Source: Zoogloeaceae bacterium
GTDB lineage: Bacteria > Pseudomonadota > Gammaproteobacteria > Burkholderiales > Rhodocyclaceae
Assembly: GCA_031273145.1 (NCBI GenBank)
Contig: JAISSL010000102.1
Location: 1-15,136 of the forward strand
Reading direction: 5' to 3'
DNA: 15,136 bases
This document shows, in pieces, positions 1 to 6,720 of this stretch. The notes under the pieces are model-generated. The model saw nothing but the letters and a program-made list of their open reading frames with translations. It was not told the DNA's origin and did not search any database. Each line of letters begins with the position of its first letter. The stretch's first letter is position 1. Made by a program: the position numbers and the translations under genes.

Positions 1-1
1 C

Positions 2-649
2 CTCTGGCGCGAGAAGGAAGAGATTTTTGGCCTGTTGATGCAGCCGCTTGATGCGAGCCTTGTTTCCGCCGGGCACTTGCTCACCTATACCTTCCTGATG
101 GTGATTGCCTCGATGATTCTGGTGGTGGCGGCCGATGTGCCTTTCCAGATTTGGCAATATTACAACAAGCTGAAGATGACCAAGGATGAGGTACGGCGGG
201 AGAACAAGGAAACGGAAGGCGACCCGCAGGTTAAGGGTCGTATCCGCAGCTTGCAGCGGGAGGCGGCGCGGAGGCGGATGATGGCGGCGATTCCCGAGGC
301 GGATGTGATCGTGACCAACCCGACCCATTTTGCGGTGGCGCTTGCCTATAAGGAGGGGATGAACGCGCCCAAGGTCATCGCCAAGGGGATGGGCGAGCTT
401 GCCCGCAAGATCAAGGAGATTGGCGCGGAACATGGGATTCCCATGCTGGAAGCGCCGCAGTTGGCACGTTCCCTGTATCGGTTTACCGAAATTGACGACT
501 TTATTCCCGGCGCGTTGTATGCCGCCGTGGCGGAAGTGCTGGCTTATGTGTATCAGCTCAATCATTGGCGCAAGGCGGGGGGGAATTATCCGGTTCCGCC
601 CAAGAATTTGCCTGTGCCGCCTGAATTTGCCGTACCGGAGGCCGCCTGA
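2..649 (+). CDS. flhB: FlhB, flagellar type III export switch protein (3' part)
   Basis: This is the C-terminal part of FlhB; the gene begins before the window and the frame is open from base 2. FlhB is an inner-membrane component of the flagellar export apparatus that switches substrate specificity from rod/hook to filament proteins. Visible are the last membrane segment (about 65-135), the charged linker containing KMTKDEVRRENKETEGDP, and the cytoplasmic domain with the NPTH autocleavage motif at 317-328. Family knowledge places self-cleavage between the Asn and Pro, at 319/320. The C-terminal tail is proline-rich (PVPPKNLPVPPEF). The stop overlaps the flhA start by one base (TGATG), so the two are translationally coupled. 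Identification is secure; only the 5' part is missing. Confidence 0.97.
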   Translation, partial: LWREKEEIFGLLMQPLDASLVSAGHLLTYTFLMVIASMILVVAADVPFQIWQYYNKLKMTKDEVRRENKETEGDPQVKGRIRSLQREAARRRMMAAIPEADVIVTNPTHFAVALAYKEGMNAPKVIAKGMGELARKIKEIGAEHGIPMLEAPQLARSLYRFTEIDDFIPGALYAAVAEVLAYVYQLNHWRKAGGNYPVPPKNLPVPPEFAVPEAA

Positions 650-2745
650 TGGCAGCAGCCCTTTCCCACCTGCAAAGCATCATCTCCCGCGTCAGCCCCA
701 CGCAGTTGGGCGCTCCGGTTCTCATCATCATGATTCTGGCGATGATGGTTTTGCCGCTGCCGCCTTTTTTGCTGGATGTGTTTTTTACCTTCAATATCGC
801 GTTGTCCATCATGATTTTGATGGTTGCGATTCAGGTGCGAAAGACGCTGGAATTTTCCGTTTTCCCTACCGTGCTTCTGGTGACGACGCTGCTTCGGCTT
901 TCGCTCAATGTGGCCTCAACCCGTGTCGTCATGCTGCATGGACATACGGGCAGCGAGGCGGCAGGCAAGGTCATCGAAGCCTTTGGGCAGTTTCTCGTGG
1001 GCGGCGATTACACAGTTGGGGTTATCGTCTTTCTGATTCTGGTCATCATCAATTTTATGGTGATTACCAAGGGCGCGGGGCGGGTTGCTGAAGTTTCCGC
1101 CCGCTTTACACTGGATGCCATGCCCGGCAAGCAGATGGCGATTGATGCCGACCTGAATGCCGGCCTGATTGGCGAGGACGAGGCGCGGCAGCGACGTACC
1201 GACGTTGCCAGAGAGTCGGAATTCTTCGGTTCCATGGATGGCGCTTCCAAATTCGTGCGGGGCGATGCCATTGCGGGGATCATCATTACCCTCATCAATG
1301 TTATTGGCGGGCTGATTATCGGGGTGGTTCGGCATGATCTTGCCATAGCGGAGGCTGCGCGTATCTATACCCTGCTGGCGATTGGCGATGGTCTGGTGGC
1401 GCAGATTCCTGCCCTGGTCATCTCGATTGCCGCCGGTATGGTGGTGACCCGCGTTTCGGACGATAAGGAAATCAGTCTGCAATTTGCGACCCAGGTATTC
1501 CGCAATCACACGGTTGTATTCATTACGGCGGGCATTCTGGGCGGGATGGGGATTATTCCGGGGATGCCCAATCTGGTGTTCCTCCTGCTGGCGGGCGGAC
1601 TTTCTTTCCTTGGCTGGAAGATGATGAAACGAGGCGCGACGACGCGCCAGGCTACAACTGCCGCGCCAGCGCGTCCGCAGCCGGCGCGGGTGCAGGAATC
1701 GAAGGAAGCCTCCTGGGCGGATGTAATGCCGGTCGATGTTCTGGGATTGGAAGTGGGCTACCGCTTGATCCCGTTGGTCGACAAGACCCAGGATGGCGAA
1801 CTGCTGCGCCGGATTCGCGGGATTCGCACGAAATTCGCGCAAGACATCGGCTTTTTGGTGGCTTCGGTTCATATCCGGGACAATCTGGAACTGAAGCCCA
1901 ATGTGTATCGCATTCTCCTGAAGGGCGTGGAGATTGGCACGGGCGAAGCGTACCCCGGCAGCAAACTGGCGATCAATCCGGGGCGCGTGGTAGGCGACCT
2001 GGAGGGTTTGAAGACCAAAGACCCGGCCTTTGGCCTGGAAGCCATCTGGATCGAGCCGCGTCTGGACGAACAGGCGCAAGCCTATGGTTATACGGTGGTG
2101 GATGCGGCTACGGTCATTGCCACGCATATGAACCAGGTGCTTTTGAACAATGCCGCCAGCCTGTTGGGAAGGCAGGAACTCCAGCAGCTTCTCGACCATC
2201 TGGGGCAGGAAATGCCCAAGCTGCTGGAAGATTTCGTGCCCAAGACCATTTCGCTCGGAACCCTGCAAAAGGTTCTGCAAAATCTGCTCGAAGAGGGCAT
2301 TCATATCCGCGACATGCGTACCATCGTTGAGACGCTGGCGGATGTGGCGGGGCGTACCCAGAATGTGGATGATCTGACCGCGCAGGTTCGGGTGGCGCTG
2401 GGACGCGCGATCATTCAGGATATTTACCCGGCCGGCACTGAAATGCAGGTCATGACCCTTGAGCCGAAGCTGGAGCGGTTGTTGCTGCAAGCCATCAATG
2501 GCGCAAATGGCGCGATGGCTTTGGAGCCGGGGCTTGCGGATGGTTTGCTGAAAGAGGCGGCGGATGCGACCCGTCGCCAGGAAGAATTGAATCTGCCTGC
2601 CGTGCTGCTTGTGCCCGGCGCGCTTCGTTCTCTCCTTTCCCGTTTCCTGCGGCGCAGTGTTCCGCAGTTGAAAGTCATTGCCCATAACGAAGTTCCCGAA
2701 AACCGGTTCCTTAAGGTGACCTCTATCATTGGAGGCAAGTCATGA
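649..2745 (+). CDS. flhA: FlhA, flagellar export gate protein
   Basis: FlhA (698 aa) is the main membrane component of the flagellar type III export gate and couples proton flow to export. The N-terminal half is strongly hydrophobic with about eight membrane segments. The cytoplasmic loop near residues 150-170 carries the FHIPEP-family signature RFTLDAMPGKQMAIDADL. The C-terminal cytoplasmic domain (about 355-698) docks chaperone-substrate complexes. Length is close to Salmonella FlhA (692 aa, from memory). The start is preceded by GGAG at 637-640 and overlaps the flhB stop. The last ~100 codons (2440-2745) are duplicated downstream in the chimeric ORF. This copy is full length and is presumably the functional one. 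The stop overlaps the next start (ATGA) behind GGAGG at 2731-2735. Confidence 0.98.
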   Translation: MAAALSHLQSIISRVSPTQLGAPVLIIMILAMMVLPLPPFLLDVFFTFNIALSIMILMVAIQVRKTLEFSVFPTVLLVTTLLRLSLNVASTRVVMLHGHTGSEAAGKVIEAFGQFLVGGDYTVGVIVFLILVIINFMVITKGAGRVAEVSARFTLDAMPGKQMAIDADLNAGLIGEDEARQRRTDVARESEFFGSMDGASKFVRGDAIAGIIITLINVIGGLIIGVVRHDLAIAEAARIYTLLAIGDGLVAQIPALVISIAAGMVVTRVSDDKEISLQFATQVFRNHTVVFITAGILGGMGIIPGMPNLVFLLLAGGLSFLGWKMMKRGATTRQATTAAPARPQPARVQESKEASWADVMPVDVLGLEVGYRLIPLVDKTQDGELLRRIRGIRTKFAQDIGFLVASVHIRDNLELKPNVYRILLKGVEIGTGEAYPGSKLAINPGRVVGDLEGLKTKDPAFGLEAIWIEPRLDEQAQAYGYTVVDAATVIATHMNQVLLNNAASLLGRQELQQLLDHLGQEMPKLLEDFVPKTISLGTLQKVLQNLLEEGIHIRDMRTIVETLADVAGRTQNVDDLTAQVRVALGRAIIQDIYPAGTEMQVMTLEPKLERLLLQAINGANGAMALEPGLADGLLKEAADATRRQEELNLPAVLLVPGALRSLLSRFLRRSVPQLKVIAHNEVPENRFLKVTSIIGGKS

Positions 2746-2752
2746 TGAATGC
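2440..2752 (+). repeat. Direct repeat, copy 1 (flhA 3' end plus flhF-like start)
   Basis: This 313-bp segment is repeated at 3084-3396, an offset of 644 bp. It covers the last 101 flhA codons, the stop, the Shine-Dalgarno and the first bases of the following gene. The copies differ at about 20 positions by manual comparison. The final 48 bp (2705-2752 against 3349-3396) are identical, and that part contains the ribosome-binding site and ATGA overlap. Confidence 0.9.
2731..2745 (+). promoter_or_regulatory. Shine-Dalgarno and ATGA coupling site, flhA to chimeric ORF
   Basis: GGAGG at 2731-2735 lies six bases before the ATG at 2742, which overlaps the flhA stop (2743-2745) as ATGA. The same arrangement is repeated exactly at 3375-3389. 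Confidence 0.85.
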
Positions 2753-3389
2753 ACAAAAATTTGTTGCGCCCAGCACAAAGGACGCTTATCGTAAAGTCAG
2801 GGAGACGCTTGGAGCGGATGCCAACATCCATTCCAGTCGGAAACTTCCCGACGGGCGCGTGGAGGTGATAGCGTCTGCATTCAAGAAGGCTCCCACCATG
2901 TTCGGCAGGGTTCAACAATCCATTGTGGAGGTGATAGCGTCTGCATTCAAGAAAGCTCCCACAGCTTCGTCGGCGGAAGACAAGAGGCTGACGCTCGCCA
3001 AGCGTTATCAGGACGAGGATGATGCCTGCCGGGTTGAACTTTCACATGCAGAAAGCATTCATATCCGCGACATGCGTACCATCGAAATGCAGGTCATGAC
3101 CCTTGAACCGAAACTGGAACGGTTGATGCTGCAAGCCATAAATGGCGCAAATGGCGTGATGGCGTTGGAGCCGGGGTTTGCGAATGGTTTGCTGCAAGAG
3201 ACGGCGGAAGCGACCCGTCGCCAGGAAGAATTGAATCTGCCTGCCATGCTGCTTGTGCCCGACGCGCTCCGTTTTCCCCTTTCCCGTTTCCTGCGGCGCA
3301 GTGTTCCGCAGTTGGAAGTCATTGCCCATAACGAAGTTCCCGAAACCAGGTTCCTTAAGGTGACCTCTATCATTGGAGGCAAGTCATGA
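2742..3389 (+). CDS. Chimeric FlhF(N-term)-FlhA(C-term) ORF from tandem duplication
   Basis: This ORF encodes 215 aa. Residues 1 to about 103 copy the FlhF N-terminus (MMNAQKFVAPSTKDAYRKVR onward) and match the real FlhF at 3386 to about 3648. At about 3050 it switches to FlhA: a short stretch IHIRDMRTI, then a precise 114-bp in-frame deletion relative to flhA (2327-2440, or shifted one base), then the last 101 FlhA residues, ending in the same SIIGGKS. That FlhA part corresponds roughly to subdomain D4 and the tail of the cytoplasmic domain. Against flhA, 306 bp align with no indel and about 20 substitutions by eye, 13 of them amino-acid changing. The FlhF part contains an internal 66-bp in-frame duplication. 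GGAGG and ATGA overlaps at both ends couple it to flhA upstream and flhF downstream. It is either a decaying duplication kept in frame or a new fusion protein; no function is assigned. Confidence 0.8.
   Translation: MMNAQKFVAPSTKDAYRKVRETLGADANIHSSRKLPDGRVEVIASAFKKAPTMFGRVQQSIVEVIASAFKKAPTASSAEDKRLTLAKRYQDEDDACRVELSHAESIHIRDMRTIEMQVMTLEPKLERLMLQAINGANGVMALEPGFANGLLQETAEATRRQEELNLPAMLLVPDALRFPLSRFLRRSVPQLEVIAHNEVPETRFLKVTSIIGGKS
2859..2963 (+). repeat. 39-bp direct repeat inside the chimeric ORF, 66-bp period
   Basis: The unit at 2859-2897 recurs at 2925-2963 with two mismatches, separated by 27 bp. Each copy encodes VEVIASAFKKAPT. The 66-bp period equals 22 codons, so the frame is kept. The real flhF has only one copy of this unit (from about 3521), so the expansion happened in the chimeric copy. 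Confidence 0.9.
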
Positions 3390-3396
3390 TGAATGC
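3084..3396 (+). repeat. Direct repeat, copy 2 (flhA-like 3' end plus flhF start)
   Basis: This is the second copy of the 313-bp flhA-tail segment at 2440-2752, running into the real flhF start. No indels separate the copies. The substitutions cluster in coding bases and stop abruptly over the last 48 bp, which are identical. Confidence 0.9.
3375..3389 (+). promoter_or_regulatory. Shine-Dalgarno and ATGA coupling site, chimeric ORF to flhF
   Basis: GGAGG at 3375-3379 precedes the flhF ATG at 3386 by six bases, and the start overlaps the chimeric ORF stop as ATGA. flhF therefore inherits its coupling from the chimera rather than directly from flhA. Confidence 0.85.
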
Positions 3397-5101
3397 GAAT
3401 CAATTTTTGGATACGAAAAAATTTGTTGCGGACAGCTCAAAGGATGCCCTGCGTAAAGTCAGGGAGACGCTTGGGCCGGATGCCAACATCCATTCCAATA
3501 AGGTACTTCCTGGAGGGAAGGTGGAGGTGATAGCCTCTGCATTCAAGAAGGCTCCCACCGCTTCGCAGGCGGAAGACAGGGGGCGGAAGCTCGCCGGGCG
3601 TTATCAGGACGAAGATGATGCCTACCGGGTTGGAATTTCACAGGCGGCGCTTCACGCGAGTTCCCGTGAGAAGGTTTCCCGACCGGGTGACGCCCTGCCG
3701 CCCCGGCATACGCCGTTGGCTCCCCGGGAGAAGGTTTCCCGCACGAATGAGGCTTTGTCGCCCCGGCATACGCCGATGGTCTCCCGTGAGCAGGTTCCCC
3801 GCGTGAGTGATGCCCTGCCGTCCTTACATGCGGATTTGCTTTCCCGCGTTGAGCACATTGACAAGCGGGCGGGGCGTACTTCGGCTCAGAAGCCGACGGC
3901 GGATTCATCGCGCTCGTCGGGAAAACCAGATACGCCACCTGCCAAAGCGGGTATGCCGAAAACGGGTTTGCCGCGTCCATCAGGAAAACGCGATACGCCG
4001 CTGGTCAACGCAGGCATCAGGATGACGGATTCATTGCGCCGCCTGCTTCCGATGCAACCGAAGAGTAGCGATTCCAGTTCGATTGCATTGCGTGATATGG
4101 CTGGCGTTCCAGCGGAAGTGCTTTCGGAAATTCGCACCTTGCGGAAAGTCATCGAGCAGCATCTGGCGGGCTTTATCTGGGGGGAAACCGCACGGCAGCA
4201 GCCGGTCAAGACGGAAGTCTTGCGTCAGATGCTGGAAGTGGGCTTTTCGCCCTGTTTTTCCCGTGAATTGCTGGCGGATTTGCCGCCGAAGCTGGATTTT
4301 CAGCAGGCGATTGCCTGGAGCCGGGAGATGGTGGATATGAATCTGATAACGGCTTCTGCCGACCTGATTGGCAAGGGCGGGGTTTATGCGCTGACCGGGC
4401 CTACCGGGGTGGGCAAGACCACGACGACGGCCAAACTGGCGGCTCGCTGCGTGTTGCGGCATGGCGCGAATCGGGTGGCGCTCGTGACGACGGACAGCTA
4501 CCGGGCTTGCGCTTACGATCAGCTTCGCGCCTATGGGCATATTCTGGGGAGTCCAGTTTATAAAGCCAAGGATGCGGAAGAATTGCAGCAGATTCTGGGC
4601 GAACTCACGAACAAACACATGGTGTTGATTGACACGATGGGGATGAGCCAGAAAGACAAGCAGGTTGTGGAATTGAACAACATGCTGGCTGCCTGTGGAG
4701 TTCGCCGTCTTTTGCTGCTTTCTGCCACGGTGCGGGGCGATACCCTGGATGATGTGGTACGCGCCTATCGTGGCGATGGCCTTGCGGGTTGCGTCCTGAC
4801 CAAGATTGACGAGGCGACCTCGCTGGCGCCGGCGATTGACGCGGTGATCCGGCATGGTCTCTGCCTGGATTATGTTTCCAATGGGCAAAATGTTCCAGAG
4901 GATTTGCACCTGCCCAACCGCGCCTATTTGCTGCACCGTGCCTTCAAGGATATGGTTGATCCGGCGCATCGTCTGACGGGTCTGGAACCGGGGCTGGTCA
5001 TGGCCAATGCGGGGCTGTTTACCCCCAAAGGCGAAATGGCGGAGCTGGTTGCTCCCCCCAGGGTTGAAACGGCGGAGCTTGCGCCATGGTTAACAGCCTA
5101 G
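3386..5101 (+). CDS. flhF: FlhF, SRP-type GTPase for flagellar placement
   Basis: FlhF (571 aa) is an SRP-family GTPase that acts at the membrane to set the site of (usually polar) flagellar assembly. Residues 1 to about 90 are the N-terminal B region. Residues 90-220 are a basic, Ser/Pro-rich linker with two sets of tandem repeats. The NG domain follows: G1 GPTGVGKTTTT (from residue 338), the G2 region DSYRACAYDQL, G3 DTMGM (416-420) and G4 TKID (472-475) followed by EATSLAPAID. The G3 alanine usual in SRP GTPases is Met here, which may be lineage variation. The N-terminus has about eight extra residues (NQFLDTK) relative to the upstream duplicate. The gene overlaps flhG by 16 bp. The long repeat-bearing linker makes it larger than many homologues; the family call is secure. 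Confidence 0.97.
   Translation: MMNANQFLDTKKFVADSSKDALRKVRETLGPDANIHSNKVLPGGKVEVIASAFKKAPTASQAEDRGRKLAGRYQDEDDAYRVGISQAALHASSREKVSRPGDALPPRHTPLAPREKVSRTNEALSPRHTPMVSREQVPRVSDALPSLHADLLSRVEHIDKRAGRTSAQKPTADSSRSSGKPDTPPAKAGMPKTGLPRPSGKRDTPLVNAGIRMTDSLRRLLPMQPKSSDSSSIALRDMAGVPAEVLSEIRTLRKVIEQHLAGFIWGETARQQPVKTEVLRQMLEVGFSPCFSRELLADLPPKLDFQQAIAWSREMVDMNLITASADLIGKGGVYALTGPTGVGKTTTTAKLAARCVLRHGANRVALVTTDSYRACAYDQLRAYGHILGSPVYKAKDAEELQQILGELTNKHMVLIDTMGMSQKDKQVVELNNMLAACGVRRLLLLSATVRGDTLDDVVRAYRGDGLAGCVLTKIDEATSLAPAIDAVIRHGLCLDYVSNGQNVPEDLHLPNRAYLLHRAFKDMVDPAHRLTGLEPGLVMANAGLFTPKGEMAELVAPPRVETAELAPWLTA
3662..3841 (+). repeat. Three tandem 60-bp repeats in the flhF linker
   Basis: Units at 3662-3721, 3722-3781 and 3782-3841 each encode about 20 aa on the pattern SREKVSR..DALPPRHTP. 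Copies 1 and 2 are the closest and copy 3 is more diverged. The repeats lie in the linker between the N-terminal B region and the GTPase domain. Confidence 0.88.
3917..4042 (+). repeat. Two tandem 63-bp repeats in the flhF linker
   Basis: Units at 3917-3979 and 3980-4042 encode 21 aa each on the pattern SGK.DTP...AG...T. They follow the 60-bp repeat array and keep the frame. The sequence motif differs from that array, so this appears to be an independent expansion. Confidence 0.75.
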
Positions 5102-5964
5102 ATCAGCTTGCCGGTTTGCGGCGGATGTTTGCCAGTCGGCAGTTGCGAATCGTCACCTTTGCGTCGGCCACGCCGGAGGTGGGCAAAAGCACGCTGGTTG
5201 CCAATGTCGCGGTCGAACTGGCGCGGCAGGGGCAGGAAGTTCTGGTGGTGGATGAAAATGACGGGAATAATCTTGCCGCTTTTTTCGATCTGCCCGCAAA
5301 AGGGGATTTGGCTCAAGTTTTGCGCGGCAAGCAGGCGCTGGAAGAGGCGCTGCTTTCTCCTTTTGCCGGCGTTTGCATTCTTCCTGCCGGAGGGCTATCG
5401 GGGCGGCTGGCGCGTCTTTCCGCTGCGGAACGCAAGGCGTTGCAGAATGGCATTCAGGCGCTTCCCAGGCCGATTGACGTGCTTCTGGTGGATAGTTCTC
5501 CCGACTACATGAAAGGGCTTTCTCCCTGGAGTCTGGCAGGGGAGACCGTGATGGTCGTCTCCGGCGCGCGCGATGCCATTACGGATGCCTATGCCATGAT
5601 TCGGAAAATCAGCGAATCCTTTGACCGGCGGCATTTTCGTATTCTCGTCAATCGGGTGAAAAATACGGAAGGGGGACGGGTTATTTTCGGCAATCTGAAG
5701 AATGTAGCCGCCCAGCGCGGCATTGCGCTGCTTGAATATGGCGGCGCGATTCCGTTTGACAGCGCAGTCAGGCAGTTGGGGCAACTCTACCAGCCCATTG
5801 TGAAAGTTTTACCGGACAGTCCGGCGGCGGTTGCGTTGCGCGGGTTTGCCAGCAGCCTTTATGAATGGCCGGATGCGGAATATGAGCGCGGCGGAGTCGA
5901 ACAATTTGTCGCGCAAATGCTACACTCTACCCCTTCAGCAACTACCCGTGTTTTACCTGCCTGA
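5086..5964 (+). CDS. flhG: FlhG (FleN-type), MinD-like flagellar number regulator
   Basis: FlhG (292 aa) is a ParA/MinD-superfamily protein that limits flagellar number and stimulates FlhF GTPase activity. The N-terminus holds the FlhF-activator motif DQLAGLRRMF (residues 6-15, family form DQAxxLR). The P-loop is ATPEVGKST (28-36). The signature lysine of deviant Walker A motifs would sit at position 29, which is Thr here. VDENDGNNLAAFFDL (55-69) and LLVDSSPDY fall where the other ATPase motifs should be but are divergent. Context confirms the identity: it overlaps flhF by 16 bp and directly abuts fliA. The ATG at 5086 has CGGAG about eight bases upstream. A degenerate ATPase site may be normal for this lineage; ATPase activity is uncertain. 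Confidence 0.93.
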   Translation: MVNSLDQLAGLRRMFASRQLRIVTFASATPEVGKSTLVANVAVELARQGQEVLVVDENDGNNLAAFFDLPAKGDLAQVLRGKQALEEALLSPFAGVCILPAGGLSGRLARLSAAERKALQNGIQALPRPIDVLLVDSSPDYMKGLSPWSLAGETVMVVSGARDAITDAYAMIRKISESFDRRHFRILVNRVKNTEGGRVIFGNLKNVAAQRGIALLEYGGAIPFDSAVRQLGQLYQPIVKVLPDSPAAVALRGFASSLYEWPDAEYERGGVEQFVAQMLHSTPSATTRVLPA

Positions 5965-6720
5965 ATGTATACCGCCACTGGTCAGATGGATCGGGAGCAA
6001 CTGGTCGAGCAGTATGCTCCGTTGGTCAAACGCATTGCCGGCCACATGATGGCCAGGCTTCCGGCCAATGTACAACTGGAAGACCTGGTACAGAATGGGA
6101 TGATCGGCCTTCTGGACGCTTTCGAGCGTTACAAGGAGGGACTTGGCGCGCAATTCGAGACCTATGCCACCCAGCGCATTCGGGGCGCGATGCTGGATAG
6201 CCTGCGGGAAACGGATTCCCTGCCGCGCCAGACACGGCGGGAATTGCGGCGGGTGGAAACAGTGCTCTGCCAACTGGAACACCAGCATGGACATCCGCCG
6301 AGTGAAACCGAACTGGCAGAGGCGCTTTCCATGTCTCTGGGGGATTATCAGAGCCTGATGCAGGAAGCGCGGGGGCATCAGCTCTTGTATCTGGAAGATT
6401 TTCAAAGCGAAGAGGGCGAAAGCAGCTTTCTTGAACGGCACATGGGCGAAAGCGAACTGGACCCAGCTGTACTCTTCGATAATCAGGTGTTGCGGCAAAC
6501 CCTGGCAGAGGCCATTTCCAGACTGCCGGAACGCGAACAACTGGTGATGGCCTTGTATTACGATGAAGAGCTGAACCTGCGGGAAATTGGCGAAGTGCTG
6601 AACATTACGGAATCCCGTGTTTGTCAGTTGCACAGTCAGGCGGTCAGCCGTCTGCGCGGCAGCCTGTTCGGCTTGGGCGGCGCGTCTGCGCTACCTGGAA
6701 GGAGAAGCGACGATGGATAA
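5965..6720 (+). CDS. fliA: FliA, flagellar sigma factor (sigma-28)
   Basis: FliA (251 aa) directs RNA polymerase to late flagellar and chemotaxis promoters. Region 2 is clear (residues about 10-75: LVKRIAGHMMARLP, LEDLVQNGMIGLLDAFERY, FETYATQRIRGAMLDSLRETD). Region 3 includes PSETELAEAL. Region 4 ends with the helix-turn-helix LREIGEVLNITESRVCQLHS. Length matches the family (about 240-255 aa). The ATG follows the flhG stop with no gap. No strong Shine-Dalgarno sits before it, so it probably relies on translational coupling; a start at Met8 (GQM) is possible. The 3' end overlaps motC by 8 bp. The anti-sigma factor gene flgM is not in the window. Confidence 0.97.
   Translation: MYTATGQMDREQLVEQYAPLVKRIAGHMMARLPANVQLEDLVQNGMIGLLDAFERYKEGLGAQFETYATQRIRGAMLDSLRETDSLPRQTRRELRRVETVLCQLEHQHGHPPSETELAEALSMSLGDYQSLMQEARGHQLLYLEDFQSEEGESSFLERHMGESELDPAVLFDNQVLRQTLAEAISRLPEREQLVMALYYDEELNLREIGEVLNITESRVCQLHSQAVSRLRGSLFGLGGASALPGRRSDDG

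Noticed and set aside
916..2685. Long minus-strand open frame opposite flhA
   Set aside because: It lies entirely antisense to flhA, encodes a low-complexity Arg/His/Gln-rich protein with no family features, and is a by-product of codon bias.
3662..3841. CRISPR-like repeat array
   Set aside because: The units are contiguous without spacers, in frame and coding within flhF.
5800..5964. Sigma-28-type promoter before fliA
   Set aside because: A GAAAGTTTT stretch near 5800 resembles the -35 element, but no matching -10 element lies at the right distance.
6617..6712. Longer start for motC
   Set aside because: It would lie inside fliA and add 32 residues unlike the family, whereas 6713 has a strong Shine-Dalgarno.
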